Numbered from the stretch's first letter, positions 1-11,939 are shown. The stretch is 64,000 nucleotides of DNA from Brasenia schreberi (GCA_036023115.1 JAYKKT010000090.1:27239501-27303500), one strand, 5' to 3'. Made by a program: numbers and translations. Notes: generated by a model from the sequence alone, not told the origin.

Positions 1-61
1 ATTTGATTTGTTTCACTGTAATGTTTTCATCTTTATATTGAGATGTGTCATTGTATGTTGT

Positions 62-345
62 TGATGGTATAATGGTTGTAATCAAAATTAATTATAAATT
101 TGTGGAATTGTAGTCGAATGATCTATGTTGAATTAACTGTTAGCATGGCACATGATCGAGTTCTATGAAAACAAAGAATCATGATGGTATATTGGTTGTA
201 ATCTAAATTAATTATAAATTTGTGGAATTGTAGTCGAATGATCTATGTTGGATTAACTGCTAGCATAGTACATGATCGAGTTCTATGAAAACAAAGAATC
301 ATGTAGCTGACCTCATCTAGTATGGGAAAAAGGCTTAGTTATTGT
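62..345 (+). mobile_element. 5'-truncated LINE 3' tail with 120-bp tandem duplication
   Basis: Bases 62-181 and 182-301 are near-identical copies with a period of exactly 120 bp. The second copy runs into a segment (about 300-345) that matches the 3' end of the LINE at 15145-15240: both carry the GATCGAG/GATTGAG-TCTATGAAAACAAAGAATC block, then a GACC...CATCTA-TATG-GAAAA-GGCT block typical of plant L1-type 3' ends. No coding part is attached, so this is read as a 5'-truncated insertion that later duplicated part of itself. The family link is inferred from the shared 3' block only. Confidence 0.6.
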
Positions 346-835
346 GGTAGAGGAAGTTGGAACCTATTTATAAATGACTATAATTGGATTTTATGTGGTG
401 GTTGTTTGTGATTCGACTAAATGAAACTTGTGAATTCATCCTGAGCTGACAATTTCTTGTGAAACCTTTTGGGTCAGTCATCTGCCGGGTTCTCATATCT
501 CGTATGCTATTGCCAGACCCGTCTGGCGGTTTCATATTTAGGACACTATTATTTATGACATCCTTTCTCTTGTATTCCTCACGCACAAAGAGAATTCAAA
601 AGGATGACAAGAAGCTGTACTATTACGTAGTGACTAAAACACGAGGATCTCTGCAAAAAAGAGTCAATTAACATGTGAAGATTGAGAGAAAGGAGATTCC
701 TCGCATAAATGCATCAACCCTTGTAAAATAATTTTTATTGAAGAAGAATCAATAAAGTAGAATGGATCAAGTTACTTTCAACAATCGGCGAGTATTTGCC
801 TCACCATACACTCACGATGGCTGGCTTAACATGAC
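346..835. other. Intergenic, nothing recognised
   Basis: Short opposite-strand open frames exist around 368-671, but neither shows a family motif and they overlap each other. I see no gene here. Confidence 0.5.
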
Positions 836-2709
836 TGTTGGTTTCCTCTCTCTCTCTCTCTCTTAATTACATTTTCTTAAACAAGGATTATATAGTATTG
901 TTCTAACTTGAAAGACAAAATTATCTTTACACATATAAAGGATCCAAGACCCTATATACTCTTTAACACTCCCCCTTAAGGTGGGAGAAAGATATTTATG
1001 ACTCCCAACTTACTAAGGATATTCATGAGATTCGACTTGTTGATAGTCTTTGTAAGGAAATCATCATGATGTTCTCTCAATGAAGTGTAGATGAGTTGAA
1101 ACTCATCAATTCTTACTTTCTCACGTATTAAGTGACAATCTATCTCAATACACTTTGTTCTTTCATAAAATGCATGATTGAAAACGATATATATAGTTGC
1201 CTTACTCTCATAACAAAGAGAAATAATATTTTCTGTTTTCATACCTAACTCAACCATAGTCCCTCTCATATTCCTTGTGCAAATGCTCGATATTCTGCCT
1301 CTGCACTAGATCTAGCCACTGCTGCTTGTTTTTTACTCTTTCATGAAACAACATTACCACCAATCATAGTGACTTAACTTGAAGCAAACTTCCTATCATC
1401 CAATGAGCCATTCTAATCATCATTCGTACATACTTCAATGTCAAAATATCTTCTGTTAGCATACAATATTCTATGATTTTGGAGCTTTTCAAATATTTGA
1501 TAATGCGGTATACAACTTGCATATGATTCGTAGAAGGAGCATGTATAAATCTACTTACCATTCTCACTGCATAAGCTATATATGGACGAATAATAGTAAG
1601 ATAGATTAGCTTACCCACTAATCTTTGATACACACCCACATCCTTATAATTTCAATTCATCTTTTTCGTATCATTGAGGAGGTCCAGAGTGTACTTTCTT
1701 TGTATTAGAAATACACCTTTGTTTGAATAGAGTACCTTTGTTCACAAAAAGTAGTGTAGTTTGCTTAAGTCTTTCAAGTCAAACAATTGATGTAATTTTG
1801 CCTTAAATAAAGTAATTTCCTCAATATCATCACTTGTCACAATATTACCATTATCATAAACTATTAGTAGAAATATCCCTTTGCCATATTTCATAAACAA
1901 TGTATGATCATTGGTGCTTCTGTGGTATCTTAGGTTAATGATACCATCACTAAACTTTTCAAATCATGCTCTAGAGATTATTTTAGACCATAAATAACTT
2001 TGTTTAGTTTGTATATTTTATTGATCTCTACCTTTTTGTATTTATACCCTCGAGGTAATGCTATATATACTTCTTCATTTAGTGTTTCCTACAAAAAAAT
2101 ATTCTTTACATCCAACTGTCATGTATCCCACCTTTTATATGTAGTTAGGCTTATAATAACCCTAATAGTAGTTAATTTTGTAACTAGAGTAAAGGTTTCA
2201 GTGTAGTCTACTCTGGATCTACAGTGTAGAAGATTCAATGTTCGTGATAACTTGATAATTGAGCATTACTACACTCTTTTCTTCTTGAGTATAGACTTGA
2301 GTTTCTTTGTGCTTGAGTCATTTCTGTATCTTCCATAATATCTGGTTCTATAAAAGTGAGACTAATGGGTAGGACTTGAGAACGAACAAGAGGAAAACCG
2401 ATTCAAAAAAAGTAACATCCAAAGCGATATAAGTTTTTTATTAATTAGGTCATAACACTTATATCCCTTTTTTGAGAAGAAATAACCAATAAACACACAT
2501 TTGATAGCTCTACGATCAAGTTTATCTCTGATGTGAGAGTGCATATACACATAACATACACAACAACAAAATGAGAGAGGAACATGAAATAATTTTCTTA
2601 AACAAGGATTATATAGTATCTTTCTAACTTGAAAGACAAAATTACTCTTACACATTATAAGTAATCACAAAGAACATATACAGAACCTAAGATCCGATAT
2701 GCTCTTTAG
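836..2709 (-). mobile_element. Internally deleted Copia retrotransposon (Copia-0)
   Basis: On the minus strand the order is integrase C-terminal region (about 2655-2420, with a LDRRAIKCVFIGY motif), decayed reverse transcriptase (2300-1650), then RNase H (1639-976, with [20 protein letters not shown] and ERTKCIEIDCHLIREK). A polypurine tract (minus-strand TTAAGGGGGAG) abuts base 968, where an LTR ending in CA stops. An about 100-bp block at 866-968 reappears at 2590-2709, marking remnants of the two LTRs. Gag, protease and most of integrase are missing between the right-hand LTR remnant and the integrase C-terminus. Several stops and frameshifts interrupt pol. This copy differs from the four Copia elements further right and resembles the Ale/Retrofit type, an inference from motif wording. 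Confidence 0.75.
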
Positions 2710-3105
2710 AAACCTTTCACTGTTCGTCTCCTTTCGTTAGGGTGTACCCTTCATTTCGGTTAGGTTCATTGTTCGATCATTAGTTTGTCAAGACAAAAAC
2801 ACAAAAAAAAAGAATGAACATAATAGAGAGAGTTACTACTGACTATTTACACACAATCAAGCCACATGACTTCTGATTCCAATCAGATTCTTCTCCTGAG
2901 CCCTTGGTCCCAATCCCCACGAAGAACCTGCAAAATCATTTCAAATGAAGAAAGCTTATACTTATTGGTGATAAAGTTACGGAGTTGGATATAGTATCCG
3001 AATGGAGTACATGCATTAACAGGACTCGGTATTGCCCTTCACTTGGCCCTTATTAGGCACAAAATGGTGAGTGCACACATATAGAGTGGGTTGATTTAAA
3101 CAACA
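2710..3105. other. Intergenic; possible exon scrap on minus strand
   Basis: Minus-strand bases near 2935-2865 look like an acceptor (TTTTGCAG) followed by a short open stretch containing a GLGP tetrapeptide. A similar GLGP stretch lies at 22600-22700. Too short to name. Confidence 0.2.
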
Positions 3106-3518
3106 ATCTTACCCAATGTTGTAAACATAGTATCGTGGGGGGCACGGATACTATGATACATGTAATTTTATTTTTTAAAGAAAAATCATAAAAACATAAA
3201 TAATTTAAAAATTATAAAAAATTCTACAATAAGCACCACACTAAGAGATAACAGATTCAATGTCAAAGCAAACCAAATCAGATGTATAAATCGGTCTTGA
3301 GCCTCATTTTGAAACTTAAGATTAATAAGTATTAATAGATGTAGATTAATATTGGTTCAGGTGCCTACATCATGTTGGTTCAGGTATGATATGCCCTGAT
3401 ACAGTACGGTAAATGGTGATTTGTGATACAAGTGCCTACATCATGTTGGTTCAGGTATGATATGCAACATGTATCGTATAGTACGATTTACTACAATTTT
3501 TATAAAATTGTTCTTACC
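3106..3518. mobile_element. hAT-type MITE with 8-bp target duplication
   Basis: The element runs 3114-3510. Its left end starts CAATGTTGTAAA, the same string (in reverse) as the right end of the hAT transposon at 11930. It is flanked by ATCTTACC (3106-3113) and TTCTTACC (3511-3518), a 7/8 match of the 8-bp size expected for hAT insertions. Both ends carry GTATCGTA/GATACGGT-type subterminal repeats like those of the large hAT. Internally a 33-bp block (3360-3392) recurs at 3431-3463. It has no coding capacity and is presumably mobilised in trans by a relative of the hAT at 8.5-11.9 kb. Confidence 0.7.
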
Positions 3519-4078
3519 AATCTACTACTCGATCGTGTTAGGGTTTGATTACTCTAGTTACAACCATCTTAAGAATGAAATAGTGCTACAGTCAATGAGG
3601 ATGTACAGACTTTGAGATAAAAAGTGATGAAACCGATCAGAGGGTTTTGAAGCATAAGGGATGACCAAGTGAACGATTACAAATAAAGTGCGTCTGTTGA
3701 CAATGTAGTTTCAGACTTGGATCTAGTTTCTGAAGATTGAAAAATAAATGAGTTGTTTTACATATCTTGTGTACTGTTAACAATTTGATAATTATCATTA
3801 ACTTTGATTCTTTTTTGTTCCGATAGTTACGTGCACACTAAATAGCAAAGTCTGAAATCATAAGCCTGTAACAATTTACCAATTAATTTCTCTTTTGTTC
3901 ATTCTACTTGTCTTCAGGTGTGTTCGCACATGCATGCGTGTGCATTTTAGTTGCAGAGCACAAAATCTTTTGAAATATTATGACAAAGTGCAAGTCGTGT
4001 ATGGGTTTCCTTCTTGACGCCAACCTTTATCCAGTTAACGATATAGTATAAGTTCTTTCTAGGAGGTAAATAAGCAAT

Positions 4079-4735
4079 GATATTCTCGGGAAATGAAGGT
4101 CTGGGTTAGAACGTTTGGAAACAACAGAACAAACCACGTTGCTAGTTTAACCTTGACGACAAGAAGCAATTGCAGTTACCTGCAAAAACCAAACCTGAAG
4201 AATTCCAAACACCATCAAATTTTCATTTTTTCACCCAATGGAGAAAGGAGAAGGCTGGAGTTCTTTTATTTCTGAAGTTTTGGTTGGACCCCGTTCATGT
4301 GCTTTAGATAAATAAAGATGCTTTCGGCCGTTTTTGTAATGCATATTAGATGAATGATCCAAATCTAGGTGCACAAGTGCACCATATAAGCATGTCTCTG
4401 TCTTTAGATCTATGTGGCAGGGGGAAGCAGCAGGCCCAACATCTTATTCTCAACGGGGTTGTCAATTTAGGCCTTTCAAATAGTGTTAGCAAAAAATATA
4501 AACATCAAGAGTGCATTCGGATAAATCCCCTAACGATTCTTAAATCTTTAAAAGTTTCATCTTTCTTAAGGAATTTCTTCTTAATCCGCATGCTCTAATC
4601 AGCTTTGCATAATAATATGCTTAGATGAAGGTTTTAGCTTAATGTAATTCAAGTTTGTTGGTCAACTATGATGAGGTTTCAAGTTTGGATCTTGTATATG
4701 GAAGAATCAAGCCATTAGTCAGATTACGTTAATCT
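4079..4735. repeat. Segmental duplicate, copy 1
   Basis: This stretch aligns over most of its length with 21803-22795, including the GATATTCTCG-GAAATGAAG start, a GACGACAAGAAGCAATTGC block, TTCATGTGCTTTAGAT, and the GTCAACTATG-TGAGGTTT end. No open frame persists in both copies, so it is probably intergenic DNA copied along with the receptor-kinase cluster or an uncharacterised repeat. Confidence 0.65.
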
Positions 4736-4845
4736 TTTTCATTAGACAAATCCTGGTTGTAGCATCCCTTTGAAGCCAAAAAGTATAAGCAACGCCCACA
4801 ATCCAATTTTAGATCACCTCGTCATTCAATGAAGTACCATCAAAT

Positions 4846-4919
4846 TCACATGTAAAGATCATGAGTTTGAACTGGATTAAAATCACATGTAAAGATCATG
4901 AGTTTGAACTGGATTAAAA
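4846..4919. repeat. 37-bp tandem duplication
   Basis: Two consecutive copies (4846-4882 and 4883-4919) of a 37-bp unit starting TCACATGTAAAGATC are identical by eye, followed by a partial third copy. Confidence 0.85.
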
Positions 4920-5575
4920 TCACATGATCTACAGCTTATCTAATGCACTAGATGATGTTTCATGCACTACACCTTCACCACAAGCATTCACGTGTCTTCA
5001 TTTTAGCAGGAAACTTCACATGTAAATTTACTGTGATAATTATATTTTTATGAGTTGATAAATATTTTGTCGTTTGACAGTAAGTTTTGTTTTTGTTGCT
5101 CTATAGCTTAGTGTGATCAAACTTGGATGTTTTATATATAGTCAGGCGTTCTTTTGAAATTTCACAAGTTCTCAAATTAAGGTGCGTTTTTCGAAAATGC
5201 ATATACTGTACATTCCTTATTAGCCCATTCTTAAAGTGTATTTTGGAAATTTCCCTTATGAAAAACAATAAAAACAATGTACTCGCGTAGACAAACTTAA
5301 ACATGGGTTACGACAAAGCTCAACAACCACATCTATTGTAGAGTACACATGCTGTTGCTAATATTATTATTATTTTTGAAGCCAGGATAAACTGTTATTT
5401 TTTAAATTATACTGCTATTAGTATCTGCAAAAGAGTGTGGCTAATTAGGTAGGTGACTACTTTTAGGAAAAACCATTTCACACCAACGCATTTGATTGCA
5501 TCTGTGTATCAAACTCGCAGATAGTATTCGCAATACTTCAAAGGGTGAACGTTTTGGTGCCAAAGGTTAAGAGAC

Positions 5576-5728
5576 ATGGATCAAGTGATCAATTTGATCA
5601 TAATAATCTTAGCGCTCATCTTATGCCATTCATGGCACCTCAACGCCAACGTTTTGGTGCCAGATCTTCCAGGCTGGTCTTTTGACCTGCCACCATCTTT
5701 GACAATAATATCACGGATCAAACAATAA
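5576..5728 (+). CDS. Small ORF with signal-like N-terminus, unknown
   Basis: A 50-codon open frame starts MDQVINLIIIILALILCH and ends with TAA. Residues 5-17 are a hydrophobic run followed by a polar and then a tryptophan/proline-rich tail (LPGWSFDLPP), the look of a small secreted peptide or a membrane anchor. It lies just past the 3' end of LecRK-A on the opposite strand. A related ATGGATGAAGTGATCGAT stretch lies past the 3' end of LecRK-B (about 32554), but the frame is not kept there. It could simply be 3'-flanking sequence. No family recognised. Confidence 0.2.
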   Translation: MDQVINLIIIILALILCHSWHLNANVLVPDLPGWSFDLPPSLTIISRIKQ

Positions 5729-5759
5729 GTTGTACCTGATGCATGCTTTGGGAATATCC

Positions 5760-7923
5760 CTAAGGATTTTCTTGAGCGAATGCCATCTCCCCAATACAGT
5801 TCGACACCGTAGACGTCGACTCCCTTGATGTCGTTGTTGTAGCAATAGTGGTGCTGGTCTGTTGAAAGCCGGTGTCATCTCTAAATTCTCTCATGGGTGG
5901 TGTGTTGAAAACGAGTGCTGGCATCTTGGGAGGAAGCCTGGGCATCTTGGTTTGGAAGCTCAAAGTCTGGATCGCCTCACTTATTGTAGGCCGACCCTCG
6001 TTATCTGGTAATGCACACCACAACCCAACCATCAACATGCACTCTGCTGCTTCTTTGATGAACTCGGATCCCAGTCTCTCGTCGACACCCTCGAGGAGTG
6101 CACCGGAACCGTAAAGCCCCCAAACCCACTCCACCAATCGAGTTCCCTGCTCATCAATTGGCTGTGAAGCACTTCGACCACATGCGATCTCTAATAGCAC
6201 CACGCCAAAGCTGTATACATCACTCTCCTTGCTAACCTTGCCAGTGAAGATGCACTCTGGCGCCATGTACCCCATGGTTCCGGCCACCGTCGTTGTTTCT
6301 ACGGCATTGCCATGGTTCACAAGCCGTGCCAGCCCAAAATCGCCGAGCTGTGCATGGAAGTCCGAGTCGATCATCACGTTGCTTGTCTTGATGTCGCGGT
6401 GAACCACACACTGAACCCACTCCTCATGCAAGTAACGCAACGCTGACCCAACATCCAGAGCGATCCTCATCCTTTGTGTCCAGGAAAGGACCTGTGAACA
6501 TTGAAGACAAACGATAGAAAATTGAGGACAAGAGATAAGGATGCATATATTTATGTAGTTGGACCAACGAAAGTACAGGATGGACCTTTTCCATCTTGGA
6601 TGAATACAAGTACGAATCTAGGCTGCCCCCTTCCATATACTCATAAACGAGCAACCGCTCACGTCGTTCGTGGCACCAGCCAATCAGTTTCACAAGGTTG
6701 CGGTGACGCAGCCGGCTGATCACGGTCACCTCGGACATGTATTCCTTCTTACCCTGGCTTGAGTTTTTAGACAAACGCTTCACAGCGACGACCTCGTGGG
6801 TGTCCTTTAGGACACCTCTATATACCGAACCGAATCCACCGTGACCAAGCCTCTCCTCCTCGCTGAAGCTATTAGTTGCAGCTGCGAGCTCTCCGTAGCT
6901 AAACCTCCTTGGCCCCGTCTCGAAACTGGTGATAGTGCCTATATCTTCTTCCCCATCATCTTTTTCACACAGATTCTCCACCATCTCCTCCTTTGTATGA
7001 CCGTTCATCCTTCTCCTCCGAATCCACACGGTCATGGTTGTTATAACCATGGCTCCAAGAAGTAACAAAGTAAAACTTGTAGCTAGGATGGGGACATGCT
7101 TGTTTTTGGTGCGCTTTGGGGACGGGGGTGTGGGGGATAGATCGGGGGTGACTAGCTGTGACGTGAAATTCCAAGAGGAAATCTCGTTTACCTCGTAATA
7201 TCCTCCGGTTGACCCCGTGAAGCCTACCACAACGAGCTCAGGCAATACCAGACTGACGTCTATTGTCGAGGAGATGCTCCATTCTGATTCTGTGTCGATT
7301 TGTGGGTTCTGGTTCGTCAATCTTGCAGACAGAGTTCGTGTGCTGGAGTTGTACCAGACCCATGCTTCACCGTCAAATTTTCCCAAAGAAGCATTCCACT
7401 GCCAAGTCACGGTGACATTGGAGATGTACGAGTTAACATCAATGCCCATGTGGTTCCCTGGCGGATCCCATGTGTTACTGTATGTGTCAAACTCGACGGC
7501 TACGATTTGGTTGGTGGACGAATTAACGAGGTTCTCGTTCATTAGGCCCAAATATCCGTCGGTGCAATTTGCAGGCAAGGTCGAGCCTGCTCGCGATAGG
7601 AAGAAGGTGATGCCGTCGCCTTTTTCGCTATTGATGGCGTCGATCACGAAGGTGAAACGAGTAATGAAGTCAGCAATTGAGCCGGTAGCTTGATCATGGA
7701 GTCGAATGGGATTGGCGTAGATGGCACGGCCAACACTATTGTGGTATTGTCTGCTGAGGTTGATAGCTCAGCCACTCGATGCGCTTGCATCACCGGAATA
7801 GGTGATGTTAGTGGTGTTGTTCGGGGTGAATGAAGGATAACTAAACGTGGTAATGTTGGTGAACGAGAAAGCTGGACTGAATTGGATTAGCAGGCTTATG
7901 CAGAAGATGGGAAGAAGGAACAT
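5760..7923 (-). pseudogene. L-type lectin receptor kinase (LecRK-A), one premature stop
   Basis: A plasma-membrane receptor kinase. Exon 1 runs 7923-6577 and exon 2 runs 6491-5760. The start at 7923 gives a signal peptide (MFLLPIFCISLLIQFSPAFS). A legume-lectin domain follows (VAVEFDT, GNHMGIDVNS, ELVVVGFTGS), then a transmembrane helix near codons 278-301 with an RRRR stop-transfer. The kinase has GHGGFGSVYRG (about 360), the lysine of VAVKRL (about 383), HRD (about 480) and DFG (about 500). The 85-bp intron has a CCT|GTACTT donor and a CACAG|GTC acceptor. Total length is about 692 codons, normal for the family. The only lesion seen is an in-frame TGA at 7768-7770, codon 52, right after the signal peptide. 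The next in-frame ATG is 7647, which would give a protein with no signal peptide. It could be a recent pseudogene, a null allele or a base error. Confidence 0.85.
6492..6576 (-). other. Intron of LecRK-A
   Basis: This 85-bp interval has a minus-strand GT at 6576-6575 and AG at 6493-6492. Removing it joins MEKVHP to VLSWTQRM in frame, matching the normal spacing between the GSLD motif and the conserved LSW motif of lectin receptor kinases. Most L-type lectin kinases are intronless, so an intron inside the kinase domain is notable. LecRK-B has one at the same place. Confidence 0.7.
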
Positions 7924-7928
7924 TGTAC

Positions 7929-7930
<2 letters not shown>

Positions 7931-7969
<39 letters not shown>

Positions 7970-7979
7970 GAGAGAGAGA
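7931..7979 (-). repeat. (CT)n tract in LecRK-A 5' leader
   Basis: On the coding strand this is a CT run immediately upstream of the chosen ATG. CT/GA tracts are common in plant 5' untranslated leaders and core promoters. The open frame continues upstream through it as repeated Ser-Leu, which is why the start at 7986 was rejected. Confidence 0.7.
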
Positions 7980-8999
7980 CTTCCATTGGCTATATGTACA
8001 GGCCGCAGTATTGAGACTCGTGCGAGTCAATAGTTCATGATTCATTCGTCGGTGAAGGGAGAGAGAGTAGGTCGACGGACAAGATCCGTTTTTGGTCAAA
8101 GCACGGCCAAGATCTTTAACACGACAGAGTAACGGGTTTCAACGGCCAAGATCCTTTTTTGAGTTTCTGTTAAATTTTAATCCATATGCATGAAAATAAT
8201 TTAAAAACATGTGACCCACTCAAACTTTGAAAATCAGACGACTTAAATTTAATAATCCACAGATACAACAATAATTCATTTTGAGGGCACCACCTTACAC
8301 ACAAATCGTGCCTTTGACGCGTACGCACCTTACGCATGAACTGACGGAAGATCTACTTCAAGGAAAGTGATTGATTCAGTCCGATAAGATATGCAACCGA
8401 TTCCCTCTAAAACCACAAAGATGGTCAGTCAGTATGTACACGGTCGACCTATACAAGTTCAAAATGGACGACCTCGGGTAGTATGCACGGCTGTACCATA
8501 TCGTATGATATATGTAATATTTTTACTTTTTTGATAAAAAATAAAAAACTATTAATAAATTTAAAAAATAAAAGAATTAAAATTAGAACAAAACATATAT
8601 AACACAATCAACATTAAACAAAATTGAATCTAAAAACTTTATTCAAAATAGATAACTTCTAATAAAATTATAAATAACTATGACTATATAAGAATATTGA
8701 GAGATTGTGAGAATAGAACACTCTAAGCATAACAAAGTTAAATAACATCTCATAATAAACAATCATCTATATCATAATGTGAATACTTAATACATTTAAT
8801 TAATAAACAACAAAGTTATAACTTATAATCATCTAGACTAGAATGTTATAAAGTTATAATTAAATTTACAACAATCATCCACAACGTGGATCATAATCGA
8901 TAAAAGCATTATAATTAACATCATGATCATAATCATCTCCTCCCTCTTCCTCCACAATTAGATCCACTCATCCAAAACCTCTATCTTCATCATCATCTC

Positions 9000-9900
9000 C
9001 AACTCTAAGTTATACTTCAGCTTGTATTGCCCTCTAGTTTTTATTATCTAAATTGATGGGGCTCCTTCTCTTCGGCCCAATCATCAAAAATATCAATATT
9101 TTTGTAGTTCAGTATGTCATATGACACATTCTTTGCCCTTGCTGCATCTCTTTGCATTTGTCTATAAAAAAAAATATTCATATTATCAAGAATATTAAAT
9201 ACAATATAATTATTAATTATTTATTATTAATAAGAAAGAACTAGGGTGCAATAATACATATTTTTAAAATTGTTACATTTGTCTTAACTTCGTGTTATAT
9301 GCAATGTATACCAACTCACACATTCAAGCATACTGAAGTTTGTTTCTCTTTTTCGTGTGAATGCATTCGAAAAAATCCAATTTCTCTTGCACCTACTCAA
9401 AATGCATGTTTGAGTCAATATACATTAAGCAAACCTTGACAAGTTCAGTGCATCTACACCAAAGCAAGTCTACCATTCATCTAAAATAAAACACGATAAT
9501 GATTAATAGGAAATACTTAAAGTCAATCAATTGATAACTTAAATGAATATCAATAAAAATATATAATACCTGGTCATACTTGGGAGCGGAGTTGGATTGC
9601 AATTGGCCTTCTAAAATCTCCAACACTCTATATATGCTTGCTTAACTCTAAATGGATATTGCAATGAGTAGACAAATCTTGTACATGGTTAATTACATTC
9701 AATATACCATTTTTTACTTATTCGTCCTTTACAAAGTTAAGAGAAAATCAAATAGAAGGGTTAAGAAAATATGTAACAACATTTAAATCATGATGATTTG
9801 TTGATTTCAATGTACATCAATTATTTTTCAGATATTCTTTAAAGTGATCGCTTACGGTTAATGTTTGCTTATACTTTTAATTTGACCTTATCCATAAGGT

Positions 9901-9942
<42 letters not shown>

Positions 9943-11450
9943 AAAGATAAGGCAAACCTATCTTCACTATATACCATTCTCATTACCTTAACTAAGGTAT
10001 AGTTAATCTAAATAAAGTGTTGTATTTATATAAAAAATTAACATTAAAAATAACATATACTAAAGTAACCCCCTCTCTTTTTAAACCGATTTATAGAGCC
10101 CCATTCATCATATAAAAACATATTTTTCAATGCATTTTTTGTACTTCAAGACTTTGAATAATAATAACATTGGTAACAAATCTTGTCAACGAAATCCTAA
10201 TAAACTCCCTTCCACCAGTATGGGTTCTCATCAAATGCAATACATACAAGTAATTATAGATAAACTTTATGACATTTTTGTATGCATCAATTGTCCTCTT
10301 AATGTCATCCATTCGACTTAAATACTCAAACATTAAGTCTATTTAATGTGCAATACATGGAGTCCATACTAAGGATAGATGATTTGTCTCAAGCATTTTA
10401 TAAGTTGTTATAAAATTTTAAAATATTATTATTATTAAATTGAACAACATTTAAAATACCTACATCCTCAACAACTTCCTTAAAAATAGAGAGTAAATTA
10501 TTTACAGTTTTATCAATATGAGACAAGTCATATGTTTTAAAAAACAATATCCCCTTTGGACAATAGCCCAATAAGCTCACTAAAGATCCATGTTGGCGAC
10601 CTGCTCAATCATCAGCTATAATAAACCATCATGTGTTTTTCCACAACTCCTTTAATTTACAACTTTATACATTAACAATATCAACTCATTTCTACACCCT
10701 CAAAGCATGATAAATAGGGACCCTATAATCCAATCTCACACTAATAATATCATCCACCATACTTTCAAAAGAAAATGCATTTTCAACATTAAAAGGGAGA
10801 CAATTTTTATAAAAAAATTCTATCTACTTTCTCAATTAACTCATTTAAAGTCATAATTGATCTAATGCCTTGTTAAGCTCTAAGAGTCGTATGTGAGAAA
10901 AAAATGAGGGTATTTCAATACCTCTCACTTTAACTCATCTTCTAGTACCCCATATAGGCATTCAGTAAGTAGGAGCTCTAGCCAGCTCCACTATTATTAT
11001 CATCAGAACCTATACTCTTTACCTTTTATCACCTTCTCCTCTCTTCAACTGTCTCTTCTTCAATCTTAGTTACACAATGAAATTTATCACTATACATCCA
11101 TTGATAAGTATCTTTAAATAGTTGAAACATATCCCAACCATTTATTTTTACTCTTTCTCACTCTTATCTCTTTTTCTCCTTCGAAACCTCGAGTACCTAC
11201 TTAATCTCGTACTTCACTACTTTGAAAACCTGAGATAAGCATTAACATCATTCTTGGTTCCCGAAAGGTTGTGTTTCATACGAGAAGTACTATCATAGTT
11301 TACTGCATTGCAAAATATGCACTTATTCACAAGCCTATTGCCTTCGTACACCGGGGTACAATATTTCGATACTGAATCAATTCGACAAGATATCACTAAG
11401 ATGAGAAGGATAATCAACAAGAGAACAAGTTTTTTAATGGTCAAAAATCA
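9000..11450 (-). pseudogene. hAT transposase (BED / DUF659 / dimerisation type), broken
   Basis: Transposase of the hAT superfamily, which cuts and pastes the element. Three separated pieces keep family order on the minus strand. A BED-like zinc finger at about 11370-11220 reads SKYCTPVYEGN...CIFC. A DUF659-type core at 10580-10398 reads SLLGYCPKGILFFKT and EVVEDVGILNVVQ. The region at 10333-10127 has IYNYLYVLHLMRTHTGGREFIR. The C-terminal dimerisation part at about 9370-9260 reads ELVYIAYNTKLR. An acidic tail is suggested at 9000-8940. Frameshifts and stops separate all pieces, so no functional enzyme is encoded. The MITE at 3.1 kb is a likely dependent. Confidence 0.75.
9901..9942. repeat. 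(CA)n(TA)n microsatellite
   Basis: A short compound dinucleotide run (CACACA followed by TATATA) inside the hAT remnant, between its DUF659 and dimerisation parts. Confidence 0.9.
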
Positions 11451-11939
11451 TAAAATTTATAAAAACCTAAATTTTTCAAGTGAAAAATCAGGTAGAATTT
11501 GGTAAAGTAAAAGGGTATGCTACAGATTTAACAAAAATCCTAGAAATGAGAGTTGGATTGGGTGAAAAACTTGAGAATCCTATGAATAAATTACAAAATC
11601 AATAAGAATAAGGATGAGAACAAGATTTGAGAAAAAGAGAATGACATGAAAAAAGATTGGGAATACGAAAAGGATTTGAGAGAAAGTGAATGATATGAAA
11701 AAGGGTTTAGGAATAAGTAGAAGTGATTTACGCATATATTAAAAAAATCAACATCGATTCGTATGATACGGGTTGTATCATACGATACAGTCTTGTATTA
11801 TATGATATAGTATGATATAACATGATAAATCACTTCTTGCGATATGTGTGCATATATCATACTATATTCTCATACGATACATGATAAAATCATATTGTAT
11901 TGTATGATACGATATGATTTTACAACATTGGTTATAACT

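Larger units (their letters stand above)
8470..11930 (-). mobile_element. Decayed hAT transposon
   Basis: The right end at 11930 reads (minus strand) CAATGTTGTAAAATCATATC, matching the MITE at 3114. Both flanks (8490-8560 and 11760-11900) are rich in GTATCATACGATAC-type subterminal palindromes, a hAT trait. The coding remnant lies between, on the minus strand. The left end is not resolved: I place it near the first ATATCGTATGATATATG block. No clear 8-bp duplication could be paired. Confidence 0.65.

Noticed and set aside
459..671. 70-codon plus frame and 72-codon minus frame overlapping it
   Set aside because: No motif, mutually overlapping, no splice context.
7217..7693. 158-codon plus-strand frame
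   Set aside because: Mirror of the LecRK-A lectin domain, which has clear family motifs on the minus strand.
7923..7986. Upstream ATG at 7986 as LecRK-A start
   Set aside because: Would prepend a Ser-Leu repeat from the CT tract before a good signal peptide; LecRK-B starts at the equivalent of the downstream ATG.
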